Positions 25,845-33,985 of a stretch of DNA of 64,000 bases are shown piece after piece (position 1 is the stretch's first letter; each line of letters opens with the position of its first letter). This stretch comes from Martelella endophytica (lineage in GTDB: Bacteria > Pseudomonadota > Alphaproteobacteria > Rhizobiales > Rhizobiaceae), in assembly GCF_000960975.1 (NCBI RefSeq), contig NZ_CP010803.1:1701944-1765943 (forward strand). Reading direction: 5' to 3'. A model generated the notes under the pieces. The model did no database searches. It had not been told where the DNA came from and saw only the letters and a list, made by a program, of their open reading frames with translations. A program made the translations under genes and the position numbers.

Positions 25845-26624
25845 ATGACATCCACAGACGCGACGACCACCAAGCCGTCCTTTGGTGTTAACGAGCGGCT
25901 CGGAGAAACGTTCTCCGTATTGCGCCAGCGGTTCTTCACCTTTGTGCTACTTTCTGCCGTACCCGGCATTCTCGTCCAGCTCGCTTCCCTCGCCATGGGG
26001 ATGGGCGTGGAGAACCCGCTGGATCCGAATTTTTCCGCGACGGGTCCGTCCACGCAACCTTTCGGCATGATCATCCTTGTTTCAGGTGTTCTGCCGATCC
26101 TGCTGTACTCGGTCATGACCGGCATGATGGTGCTGGCCGCCTATGACACGAAGTCGGGTCGTCCGGTGCGTTTCGGTGCCTATCTGAAGGCGGCAGCCCG
26201 TCGCCTACCTGCGCTGATCATCGTCACGCTCATTGCATCGATCGGCATCGGTCTTGCATCAATCCTGTTCCTGGTGCCGGGGCTTTGGCTGGCCGGTGTC
26301 TGGGCCGTATGCGTACCCGCCATCATGATTGAAGGCGTGGGCTTCGGCGCCCTGGCGCGCAGCAGCCACCTGACCAAGGAATATCGCTGGCCGGTCGTCG
26401 GGTTTATCGTCGTCACCTACATCATCATCAGCGTCATCACATTCCTGGTCGCATTCGTCGCCGCCTGGCTCCCCGTTCCGGCGATCGTCGTTGCCGTTGT
26501 TCTTGGCCTGATCAATGGTGTCACCACCGCCCTGATTTCGATCGCCATTTCGGTCGCTTATGCGCGGCTGCGCGATATCAAGGAAGGTGTGGGTTACGCC
26601 GATCTCGCCGAGGTCTTCGACTAG
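25845..26624 (+). CDS. multi-spanning membrane protein, unrecognised (GDPD-membrane-domain like)
   Basis: A 259-residue protein with six hydrophobic segments. The layout (FGVNERLGETFSVLRQRFFTF, then VPGLWLAGVWAVCVPAIMIEG, then SSHLTKEYRWPVVGF) resembles the membrane domain found in front of some glycerophosphodiester phosphodiesterases and in YciC/DUF975-like proteins, but no enzyme domain is attached. ATG 25845 has GAAGGAG 11 bases upstream; an alternative ATG at 25812 has no such site. It follows the RDD gene by about 100 bases on the same strand and may be co-transcribed. A terminator follows. Confidence 0.65.
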   Translation: MTSTDATTTKPSFGVNERLGETFSVLRQRFFTFVLLSAVPGILVQLASLAMGMGVENPLDPNFSATGPSTQPFGMIILVSGVLPILLYSVMTGMMVLAAYDTKSGRPVRFGAYLKAAARRLPALIIVTLIASIGIGLASILFLVPGLWLAGVWAVCVPAIMIEGVGFGALARSSHLTKEYRWPVVGFIVVTYIIISVITFLVAFVAAWLPVPAIVVAVVLGLINGVTTALISIAISVAYARLRDIKEGVGYADLAEVFD

Positions 26625-26711
26625 GTTCAGAATCTATCGGTTTGTGGCGTTTGACGTATTAGTCGACGCGCAGACCGATCCTAAGCGACCTTGACTGGCG
26701 ACATAAAAGCG

Positions 26712-26735
26712 GACGGCGCGGCTCGCGCCGTCTTT
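26712..26735 (+). terminator. terminator candidate after the membrane-protein operon
   Basis: GACGGCGCG (26712-26720) and CGCGCCGTC (26724-26732) form a 9-bp stem with loop GCT, followed by TTTCT. It lies 88 bases after the stop of the membrane protein at 25845-26624, and before the convergent gene at 26824. Confidence 0.65.
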
Positions 26736-26823
26736 CTCAATGATCGCGGCAAGCCCCATATGGAATGGCAGCAGGTGGCGTTACGCCGCTCCTCGATCTC
26801 AAACGTCTTGCACCGTGCCGACG

Positions 26824-27465
26824 TCAGTGGAGGTCGTGTTTGTAGACGAACTTCGGCATGCTCCAGCCGAACCTGAGTGCCAGCAGACGCATGCAGAGAC
26901 CGACCCCCAGGGCAAACAGCAGGACGATATTGTGATCGAGCCCCAGCCGCCCACCGCCAGCAAAGATCACGACCGTGATGACCGAGACCGTCGCATAGAG
27001 TTCCGCGCGAAACAGGAGCGGGACGTCGTTGCACAGAATATCCCGTAACACGCCGCCGACGCAGCCAGTGATCATGCCGGCAGCGATCACGACAAGAAAA
27101 GGTTGATCGAGGCCGATCGCGATGTTGCTGCCGATAATACTGAAGACAACAAGTCCGACCGCGTCCAGAAAGAGGAAGACACGCTGCAGCTTGTACATAT
27201 GGCGCGCGATGATAATGGTCAGGATCGCTGCACCACCCGTTACCAGAAGAAGCTCCGGCGAACCGACCCATGAAAGCGGATGATGGTTCAAAAGCAGATC
27301 CCGGACTGAGCCGCCTCCAAGCCCGGTGATACAGGCAAGCAGGATCACGCCGACCCAATCCATGCTGCGCCGCCCCGCCGCAAGTGCCGCCGTCATGGCT
27401 TCGGCGGCAAGGGCGACAAGGTAGATGATGTGCAGAAGATAAAGCGTCATCGGATCGGTAATCAT
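26824..27465 (-). CDS. TRIC-family (UPF0126/YicG-type) cation channel
   Basis: A 213-residue membrane protein with seven hydrophobic segments in two repeats. Each repeat carries the family signature: GLGGGSVRD at 48-56 and GCVGGVLRD at 134-142. Bacterial members are trimeric monovalent-cation channels related to animal TRIC proteins. ATG 27465 has GGGAG seven bases upstream; an upstream ATG at 27492 gives nine extra residues without such a site. No close functional partner is visible, and the flanks are gene fragments. Confidence 0.9.
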   Translation of the reverse strand: MITDPMTLYLLHIIYLVALAAEAMTAALAAGRRSMDWVGVILLACITGLGGGSVRDLLLNHHPLSWVGSPELLLVTGGAAILTIIIARHMYKLQRVFLFLDAVGLVVFSIIGSNIAIGLDQPFLVVIAAGMITGCVGGVLRDILCNDVPLLFRAELYATVSVITVVIFAGGGRLGLDHNIVLLFALGVGLCMRLLALRFGWSMPKFVYKHDLH

Positions 27466-27603
27466 GACAGGCTCCCGAATTTCTTGAGGCAAAATTGTTC
27501 ATTTACACCGATGCCGCCAGGTTCGAGAAGCTCCGATCTGAGACGGTTCGCACGGTCCGAGAGGCCGGCTGGCACGATCTAAGGACGGTCCGCGGTTGTC
27601 CAA

Positions 27604-27816
27604 GACCGTGCAAAGCTCGAGGAACTCTGGAACCCGGTTGCCTCGAGTTGGTTTGAAGGCAACGACGATCCCGACATCCGGCTAATCCGGTTTACGCCGG
27701 ACTTCGCCGAGGTTTGGGCCACCAAGGGTTCGATCGGGTTTGCCATCCAGATCGCGAAGGCGAAGTTGACGGACGAGACGCCCGATATGGGGGATCACTT
27801 CGAGATCCGCTTCTAG
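27604..27816 (+). pseudogene. C-terminal fragment of a general-stress / pyridoxamine-oxidase-like protein
   Basis: A 70-codon stretch from DRAKLEELWNPVASSWFEG to HFEIRF and a TAG at 27814-27816 closely follows the C-terminal half of the small flavin-binding split-barrel 'general stress protein 26' family. An in-frame TAA at 27580-27582 lies just upstream and the N-terminal half of the barrel is absent. No start codon or ribosome site is found. It is a relic. Confidence 0.65.
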
Positions 27817-27919
27817 CCGGGCCTGGGGGCGGTGACCGTCTCCGTTGTAAAATTTTCGGTGGCGACGGCCGGTTTACTAGCCACCGCCACTACCACCGCC
27901 TTAGGAGAAGCCACCGCCT

Positions 27920-28060
27920 GAAAGCCAAGACGCGATCACCAATCGCCATCTGGTCTGGATATTGGTTGACCCGCCCGCCGCATTCTTCGAATGGTTTTCG
28001 CTGCTGAAACCGGGGGAAGTCCTGATTATTGACGGCAACAAAGGCAAGGAGACCTGGTGA
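27920..28060 (+). pseudogene. fragment of the SAM methyltransferase, inverted copy
   Basis: 46 codons ending in TGA match residues 121-164 of the methyltransferase encoded at 6489-7274: DAITNRHLVW, then VDPPAA, EWFSLLKP and DGN.GKETW. By eye about nine in ten bases agree with 6783-6914 read on the other strand, with one codon lost (LKPGE instead of LKPGGK). The stop falls exactly after the shared KETW. So this is a broken paralogue in inverted orientation 21 kb away. Confidence 0.8.
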
Positions 28061-28149
28061 AAATCGGCATCAGGGTTCGATGCCGATCGGCACGATAAGT
28101 CTTTGAAATATTTGAAGCGGGTGGGTCCGGGTGCCGCGCCGGATGACGT

Positions 28150-28356
28150 CTATGAACGTTTGAATCCATAAACTATGGCCGCTGCCGCTACTGCCGTCGG
28201 CGCCCAGAAATGGATGAGGCCGATCTGGCTCCAGACGCTGAATTCCTCATGGCATCCGGTGGGGTTCATCCCGCAACCCAGGGGCACAAAATAGGAGAAC
28301 CACACGAATGTTCCGATGAGGAGCAGGATGCCGAACAACAGGGAGAGTATTTTCAT
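28150..28356 (-). CDS. small hypothetical membrane protein
   Basis: A 68-residue protein with two hydrophobic segments: residues 4-26 (LSLLFGILLLIGTFVWFSYFV) and 47-63 (IHFWAPTAVAAAAIVYG). Two Cys (GCGMNPTGC) lie in the loop between them, a possible disulfide on the periplasmic side. Codon use is natural for the region, and ATG 28356 has a GAGAG-like site. No family is recognised. Its neighbours are fragments, so its role is open. Confidence 0.5.
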   Translation of the reverse strand: MKILSLLFGILLLIGTFVWFSYFVPLGCGMNPTGCHEEFSVWSQIGLIHFWAPTAVAAAAIVYGFKRS

Positions 28357-28508
28357 GAGTGATTGCCTTGCCTATTTGCTGTTCAGTCCTTCAATCGTTC
28401 GCCGGGGTGGCCCGACTGCCGATCGCACACGCTTCGGGCCAACATGAGAGATGCCGTTTCCATGTGCCCGCAAGACTGTTGCAGACAATCCGCTGTTTCC
28501 CTCACGTG

Positions 28509-29333
28509 CTATCCCGCGAATTCGGTGGCGCGATAGTACATACTCACCAGACGGCGGCGGAACGCCTGTCGCTGCTCATAGTCGGCCGTGGAGGCTGCTC
28601 GGCTCAAATCCCCGCATTGTCCCGCAAATCCGACGGCCTCGACGTCCTCCGCGCAGCGGCCAAGCCAGCGGGCCGACTGCTCAGTTGCCCGGCTATGGAT
28701 TGCCCGCGCCCGGTCGCAAAGCGCCGGCATGTCGTCGCTGCAGCCCATCGCAAAGGCGAGATAGGCAATGTACTCAGGCTGCCATATTTCTTCGTCAACG
28801 CCCATCTCATCCGCTCCGGGAATGCTGTCGGCGAGGACTTCGCACCCGTTGCCGTCAATGAAGGGTGCGGGATTGTGCAGGAAGCATGCGCGCGAAAGCT
28901 CCGCGAAAGCCCGATCGATCCGCGGCTCTCCGGTGAGGCCGTTGCGATAGACGATACCCAGATATTTGCAGGCATAGGGGCCGATCCCGATCTCGTCGGA
29001 GCCGCACACCCTTTCCATCCTCTCCTGCGCCGCTTCATAGTTGCGAAGATCGACGTTCAGGAAATAGATCTTGCCGGCCTCATAACAGCCGCCCACCTGA
29101 AAGCCCGCATTGCATGACGCTTCATAGGCTGCGAGCGCCGCCTGCGCATCCCCGCGCTTTTCCGCCGCCACACCGCTCTGCCAGCAACTGTCCACATTGC
29201 CCTCCGGTACGCAAGCCAGAATGGTCTGTTCGTCCATCGATACTCCGGCGCTCTGCGTCGGAGCAGCGGCTAAAGCGCCCGTGACAACCGCCACCGCCAC
29301 AATAAAAAAGGCCGTCAAACTCGATCGCATCAT
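28509..29333 (-). CDS. secreted Cys-rich Sel1/TPR-like repeat protein
   Basis: A 274-residue protein with a signal peptide (residues 1-29). The rest shows repeated helical pairs with Ala/Gly/Tyr positions like Sel1 repeats: SGVAAEKRGDAQAALAAYEASCNAGFQVGGCYEAG and further copies. There are about a dozen Cys, often at repeat ends, as in Hcp-type secreted proteins with disulfide-stapled repeats. Two tandem ATGs follow GGGAGGA; the second (29330) has better spacing. The function is unknown; protein-protein binding in the periplasm is likely for such repeats. Confidence 0.7.
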   Translation of the reverse strand: MMRSSLTAFFIVAVAVVTGALAAAPTQSAGVSMDEQTILACVPEGNVDSCWQSGVAAEKRGDAQAALAAYEASCNAGFQVGGCYEAGKIYFLNVDLRNYEAAQERMERVCGSDEIGIGPYACKYLGIVYRNGLTGEPRIDRAFAELSRACFLHNPAPFIDGNGCEVLADSIPGADEMGVDEEIWQPEYIAYLAFAMGCSDDMPALCDRARAIHSRATEQSARWLGRCAEDVEAVGFAGQCGDLSRAASTADYEQRQAFRRRLVSMYYRATEFAG

Positions 29334-29573
29334 TCCTCCCAGTCGAGGTATTCGGTCTTGCCCGAGATCCGCCCTGCGCCGCGCAGCAATCCAGACGCGG
29401 CTTGCTGCTGTTTCACATATCGCGTTTGAACACGGCGCAGAAGCAATCTGAAAGCGGAATGCAGCAGTTTATAGCTCGGATAGGTAAATTATGACTTATA
29501 TATTCTGTCGTCGCGGCCATTGGCTGAGACCGGTACTCCGGCCGGCAATGTTAACTCAAGCATTTGCGCTTTC

Positions 29574-29738
29574 CATGGCACAGAAGGCGGCGCGCGCCGA
29601 CGCCCGAAAGCCGAGGTTGCCAATCTTAAGGCACAAAACGCCGATGCCGATGAGCGCATTGGGCGGCTTATGCAGTCTCTGAAAGCGTTTGATCGTGCCC
29701 GCTTCGGTCGGCGATCGGAAAAGCTCGGTCTGAACTGA
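29574..29738 (+). pseudogene. IS66 transposase (TnpC) N-terminal fragment
   Basis: A short frame with the coiled-coil start of IS66 TnpC proteins: AEVANLKAQNADADERIGRL, then RARFGRRSEKLG. It is closed by TGA at 29736-29738 where the family continues for about 450 residues. No TnpA/TnpB and no matching inverted repeats were seen. It is an insertion relic. Confidence 0.7.
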
Positions 29739-29790
29739 TGGGGTGGATGCCCCTCCGGCCGGCATCGGAGTATGATGCCTGCCCAGCGCC

Positions 29791-30102
29791 ATGGTGGCGC
29801 CCACGGAGGAAAGGCAGATAACACAGGTGCAAATTCTTGCGATCGACCTCGCGAAGCGGAACTTCCAAGTCTGTGGAATAGATCGCGGCGGTGCGTGCTG
29901 GATGCCCCCACTAATCATGGACGCATTGATGATGGCGGTCTGGCGATGGGGAAAAGCCGATGCTCTGCTCCACCATTCCTTTCAGGGATCTCGATACACG
30001 AGCGAACAGTTTCAGCGCCTTCTGGCGGATAATGGCATCACCTGTTCGATGAACCGGGCTGGCACCAAAGCGAATATTTTCACGACGGCCAGATGTGGAT
30101 AG
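29791..30102 (+). pseudogene. chimera of IS110 and IS3-type transposase fragments
   Basis: One open frame of 103 codons joins two unrelated transposase pieces. The start (QVQILAIDLAKRNFQVCGID) is the N-terminus of IS110-family DEDD transposases. From LIMDALMMAVWRWGK on, it follows the rve integrase domain of IS3-type OrfB, including ADALLHHSFQGSRYTSEQFQ and NGITCSMNRAG, where families have HHSDQGSQY. That catalytic Asp is replaced by Phe. The tail after residue 90 is unrelated. It is a scar of successive insertions and deletions, not a working gene. Confidence 0.7.
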
Positions 30103-30147
30103 AGCGCATAGTACACCTATGGATGACTATGGTGCGATACAATATAG

Positions 30148-30240
30148 GTAACATTATGTGCATCTTTCTACCTCTTCATTTGAAATAATGCAATGAAAAC
30201 AAAATATAAATGGGTCCTGTCATTTCGGCAGGGGGCACCA
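30148..30240 (+). repeat. right copy of the two-part direct repeat
   Basis: GTAACATTATGTG (30148-30160) and CGGCAGGGGGCACCA (30226-30240) match the pair at 4962-4974 and 5040-5054 exactly, same strand and same 78-base start-to-start distance. The intervening bases are AT-rich here too but mostly different. This marks the right border of the accessory stretch; the next gene is a conserved transporter. Confidence 0.6.
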
Positions 30241-30398
30241 GAAGCTTTCCTTACAATCGATCTTTTGTTTTCCGCCTGAAACTTCGGACAAGCGAGGACG
30301 ACCGACGTGCGAGGCAGTTGTTGCGCGGTTATCCAGCAAATGACTTGCCTGTGGCTTTCGGCCTACTGCGGGTTGTCATCTTTTCTTATGATGATTGA
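30240..30398 (+). pseudogene. possible integrase N-terminal remnant
   Basis: Right after the repeat, one frame reads SFVFRLKLRTSEDDRRARQLLRGY. The RLxLRT..xxARxL pattern is what the N-terminal arm of phage integrases usually shows, and the left copy of the repeat is likewise followed by an integrase N-terminus. The frame ends at TGA near 30396. The match is short, so the call is tentative. Confidence 0.3.
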
Positions 30399-30431
30399 TG
30401 TAGTGGAGCGGAAAAGCTGAGGAGCCCAGTT

Positions 30432-31475
30432 GTGAATGAAGCCGTGATGCCGGTGCCGTCCAGTGTGCCACACGAATCCGTAGACCTGATCACGGATCGC
30501 CATCCGCTTGTCTTTTCCGCCGGCATGTCCTGCGGCGAGGCTGTTACGGCCTTTGCACGGGCCGAGAATGCCAGCAGCGGACACGCCTGCCTCACCGATG
30601 AGAACGGCCGGTTTGCCGGGGTGATCGGGCTTCGGGCCTGCCTGAGGGCAGGGGCCGACGACCCGCTCGAAACGGTCGCCGTGCGCGACATTGCGACGGT
30701 GAAGCCGACGGCGGCACTGGATGCGACGGCACTGGATATGGTTGAGCACCGCATCGAATATCTACCGGTCGTCGACGGGGAGGGGCGGCTTGTGGGCGCC
30801 ATTCGTGGCACCGATGCGAGCCATTATGTCGTGGAAGGGCTGCGTGAAGATGCGGACCGCTTCGCCGGCCTGCACGGCACGACGGGAGACGACTATTTCG
30901 AACATTCGATCTGGAGTGACTTCCGCCGACGCTTTCCCTGGGTTCTGGGGCTCGCAATCGCCGGCCTCGCCGCCGGCTATGTCGTTCATATCTACGAGGA
31001 CGCGCTCGATGCGCTGGTCATCCTGGCGCTCTACATGCCGATGGTCGCCGATACCGGCGGTAATGTCGGGACCCAGTCGGCGAGCCTCGTCACCCGCGCA
31101 ATCACGGCGGGCGATGTGCGCATCGGCGATTCCGCGCGCATCCTGTGGCGGGAGATGCGGGTATCGCTGATGATGGCGGCGATGCTGTTCCTGTTCGCCT
31201 TCCTCAAGGTGGTGCTGATCTCAAACGCTGCCGACGTTCCGGCCGGCCTTTCGCTCGAAGGCATCGGGCTGGCGATCGCGGTGGCGCTTGCGGTCCAGGT
31301 GATTTCCGCGACGCTGATCGGCGCCCTCTTGCCGCTTGCGGCCATCGCCGTCCGTCAGGATCCGGCGATCGTGTCCGGCCCCGCGCTCACCACGATCGTC
31401 GACCTGACCGGGCTGCTGCTCTATTTCCTGATCACCACATCCATGCTGGGCATCACCGGCGTGGTGCAGTTCTAG
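30432..31475 (+). CDS. mgtE: MgtE-like divalent cation transporter with CBS pair
   Basis: A 347-residue protein. Residues about 15-135 form a CBS-domain pair (HPLVFSAGMSCGEAV, then EYLPVVDGEGRLVGAI), followed by the five-helix MgtE pore domain with its signature PMVADTGGNVGTQSASLVTRAI near 206-227. The N-terminal superhelical domain of full-length MgtE (about 130 residues) is missing, so gating may differ. The frame starts with GTG at 30432 preceded by TGAGGAGC. It is convergent with the chloride transporter gene. Substrate by family: Mg2+ or another divalent cation. Confidence 0.85.
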   Translation: MNEAVMPVPSSVPHESVDLITDRHPLVFSAGMSCGEAVTAFARAENASSGHACLTDENGRFAGVIGLRACLRAGADDPLETVAVRDIATVKPTAALDATALDMVEHRIEYLPVVDGEGRLVGAIRGTDASHYVVEGLREDADRFAGLHGTTGDDYFEHSIWSDFRRRFPWVLGLAIAGLAAGYVVHIYEDALDALVILALYMPMVADTGGNVGTQSASLVTRAITAGDVRIGDSARILWREMRVSLMMAAMLFLFAFLKVVLISNAADVPAGLSLEGIGLAIAVALAVQVISATLIGALLPLAAIAVRQDPAIVSGPALTTIVDLTGLLLYFLITTSMLGITGVVQF

Positions 31476-31575
31476 CGCAATCCATGGTGAAGCGGATATC
31501 GGCTCACCGCCCGGAATTGCGCAATGAGCGCAAGGCGCGGGCGGCCGCAAAGATCGGCCAAGTGGTGCTGACGGA

Positions 31576-32928
31576 TCACGCCAGGCCGGTATTGTCGGGG
31601 CCCTTTGCCTGCGGGTTGATGCCGGCCTTCGCCAGCGTCTTCTCCAGAAGCTGGTCGTAGATCGGCCGCCCGCCGATCCATTGGGCGACCAGGTTGGCGG
31701 TGACGCAGGTGGCGATCAGCGGCATCACCATCGTGTAGGCGCCCGTCAGCTCGAGCGTGAGCACCGCGCCGACGACCGGGGCACGCACCGAGGCCGAGAA
31801 CAGCCCGCCCATTGCGGCCATGCCGAAGGCCAGCGGCGCGATGGTGCCTGCCGGCAGCACCGCGTCAAGCAGGCCGCCGAAGAGCAGGCCGACGCACATG
31901 GAAAGCGCCAGCATCGGCGCGAAGATACCGCCGGGCGTGCCTGCCGAATAGCTGGTGATCATGGTGAAATAGCGCAGCACCGCCAGCAGAAGGAGAAACA
32001 TCAGGCCCTTCCGGTGTTCCGACAAAAAGGTCACGGTATGCTCGCCGCCGGTCACCGAAAGCGGCATCAGGATCACGAGCGCGCCGATGGCGAGGCCGAC
32101 GATTGCCGGAAACGCGAAGCGCACGCGGCCGTTGATGGCTGCCGCCAGCGCCGCCGTGCGCATCAGCCCGGCATTCAGCACGACGCCGAGCACGCCGAGA
32201 AGACAGCCAAGCAAGACAAAGGCCGGCAGGAGGAATATCTGTGGCTCGGCGACAACCATGGAAAAATCGGGCGCCCGCCCGCCGATGATCTGCGTCATCA
32301 CGGTCGACAGGAGCGCTGCGACGATAATGCCCATATAGGTGCGGAAGGTATAGGGAAAGTGCCGGTGGGTTTCCTCGATGATGAACAGGATGGCGGCAAG
32401 CGGCGCGTTGAAGGCACAGGCAAGGCCGGCCGCAGCACCCGCACCGAGCATGCCGCGCCGTTCGGTTTCGCTGACCTTGAACGTATCGGTGAGGGCTGCG
32501 GAAAATGAGGCGCCGATATGGATGGTCGGTCCCTCCCGGCCGAGAACAAGCCCGGAAGCGATGGCGAAGACGCCGGTGAAGAACTTGACCGGCAGCACTC
32601 GCCGCCAGTGCACCGTCCTGAGGCCGAGCATGGCGCCCTCGATTTCCTGCACCCCGCTGCCGCCGGCTTCGGGCGCGTATCGGCGCACGAAATAGGCTGC
32701 CGTGACCGTGATGACCATGGTGATCAGCGCCGCGGCGACAACCAGCAGTGGCCCGCTCATATGCTCGGACAAGAGCCGCGGCCAGACCTGAAACCAGTCG
32801 ATCAGAAGATGGAAGAAGGAGCCGACCGTACCCGTCAGAATGCCGGCCGCTGCCGCCAGAAGCACATAGCGCATCTGCGCATTTCTGTTACCCGGTCTGT
32901 CGAGGCTTGCGGCGGGATCATCCATCAT
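31576..32928 (-). CDS. clcA: ClC-family chloride/proton antiporter
   Basis: A 450-residue membrane protein with the ClC signatures GSGVQEIEG (90-98), GREGPTIHIG (130-139, gating Glu at 132) and GGIFAPML in the second half. An acidic residue in ILFIIEETHRHFPYTF, at the place of the internal proton-pathway Glu, points to an H+/Cl- exchanger rather than a channel. No C-terminal CBS domains. Two ATGs in tandem at the start. It is convergent with the MgtE-like gene. Confidence 0.92.
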   Translation of the reverse strand: MMDDPAASLDRPGNRNAQMRYVLLAAAAGILTGTVGSFFHLLIDWFQVWPRLLSEHMSGPLLVVAAALITMVITVTAAYFVRRYAPEAGGSGVQEIEGAMLGLRTVHWRRVLPVKFFTGVFAIASGLVLGREGPTIHIGASFSAALTDTFKVSETERRGMLGAGAAAGLACAFNAPLAAILFIIEETHRHFPYTFRTYMGIIVAALLSTVMTQIIGGRAPDFSMVVAEPQIFLLPAFVLLGCLLGVLGVVLNAGLMRTAALAAAINGRVRFAFPAIVGLAIGALVILMPLSVTGGEHTVTFLSEHRKGLMFLLLLAVLRYFTMITSYSAGTPGGIFAPMLALSMCVGLLFGGLLDAVLPAGTIAPLAFGMAAMGGLFSASVRAPVVGAVLTLELTGAYTMVMPLIATCVTANLVAQWIGGRPIYDQLLEKTLAKAGINPQAKGPDNTGLA

Positions 32929-33193
32929 TGGCCAACTCGCGCTGGAGGAAAACAGCGCGCACGCCCTTTATGGCTAGCGCGCAACCTTCACCAGCCATAC
33001 AGAAAAATGGATCTATTGAAACGCCTTCGTGGAGGACTATCCCGGCATATTCGCGCGAGGAGGCCGGATCGGATGCCGATGCGATGCCGGAGCGGTTTTG
33101 AGCACTCAGACGCCTGCGCCTGCGGAATCGACGCGAAAACATGAGTAAAATAGTCTTGAAATAGCCTTGTCGCGCGGCTAGGTCTGGGCCGAT

Positions 33194-33206
33194 TATCAAT
33201 ATGATA
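33194..33206. promoter_or_regulatory. small AT-rich dyad before the siderophore-interacting protein
   Basis: TATCA-ATA-TGATA lies 4 bases before the start codon at 33211, within GATTATCAATATGATATTG. It is reminiscent of half a Fur-type box, which would fit an iron gene, but is short and could be chance. Confidence 0.3.
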
Positions 33207-33210
33207 TTGT

Positions 33211-33975
33211 ATGGACATGGATATGCAGGCAATTCCGAACATCGAACGCGTGCGCCACGAACTCAAGCGTCGCGCCCTCACGGTCAAAACGGTCGAAAAA
33301 CTCACCCCGTGCATGCTGCGCATCACGCTCGCAGGCGATGATCTTGCCGATTTCACCAGCCTGGCCGCGGATGACCATTGCAAGGTGATCGTGCCGGACG
33401 AGAACGGCGAAAACGTCATGCGCGACTACACGCCACGCGCCTATGACAATGCGGCGCGCAGCCTGGTGATCGACTTCGCCGTCCACGATGCGGGGCCGGC
33501 GACGCGCTGGGCGCTTGCGGCCAAGGTGGGCGATACCGTCGAGATCGGCGGGCCGCGTGGCTCTGCCGTTCTGAAGGGCGCGATCGACAGGATGGTGCTG
33601 ATCGGCGACGAGACGGCACTCCCGGCGATCGGCCGTCAGATCGAGGAGGCGGCGCCGGGGACGAAGATCGAGGCGATTGTGGCCGTGCCGTCACCCGAGG
33701 ACGAGCAGGCCTTCGCGACCGCCGCGGACCTTTCGATCCGCTGGATCCACCGGCCTGAAGCACAGGCGACCGAGCCTTCCCATTTCATTGAGGCCCTTGC
33801 TGATGTGACCCTCGGTGAGGGGACCTATGTCTGGATCGCGGCCGAGGCCGGCGTGGCAAAGGCCATCCGCCGGCATCTGATGGATGAGCTGAACCACCCT
33901 CTGACGTGGATGAAATCTGCGGGCTATTGGGTGAAGGGACAGGCCGATACGTCCGAGAAGAACATTTCCGAGTAG
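33211..33975 (+). CDS. siderophore-interacting protein (flavin ferric reductase)
   Basis: A 254-residue ViuB/SIP-type protein. The FAD-binding region includes RDYTPRAYD near residues 71-79, the family's flavin-contact motif, and a VGGPRG-like IGGPRGSAV near 112-120. The NAD(P)H-binding-like C-terminal domain has LIGDETALPAIGRQIEE near 130-146 and WIAAEAGVAKAIRRHL near 209-224. These proteins reduce Fe(III) in imported siderophores to release iron in the cytoplasm. Three in-frame ATGs (33211, 33217, 33223) leave the start open. Its siderophore importer is not adjacent; the FecBCD set 24 kb away is a possible partner (inference). Confidence 0.9.
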   Translation: MDMDMQAIPNIERVRHELKRRALTVKTVEKLTPCMLRITLAGDDLADFTSLAADDHCKVIVPDENGENVMRDYTPRAYDNAARSLVIDFAVHDAGPATRWALAAKVGDTVEIGGPRGSAVLKGAIDRMVLIGDETALPAIGRQIEEAAPGTKIEAIVAVPSPEDEQAFATAADLSIRWIHRPEAQATEPSHFIEALADVTLGEGTYVWIAAEAGVAKAIRRHLMDELNHPLTWMKSAGYWVKGQADTSEKNISE

Positions 33976-33985
33976 GGCAGGCGCG

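Noticed and set aside
28061..28172. Plus-strand coding tail ending in a VYERLNP-like sequence
   Set aside because: It overlaps the end of the small minus-strand membrane protein, has no start and no family.
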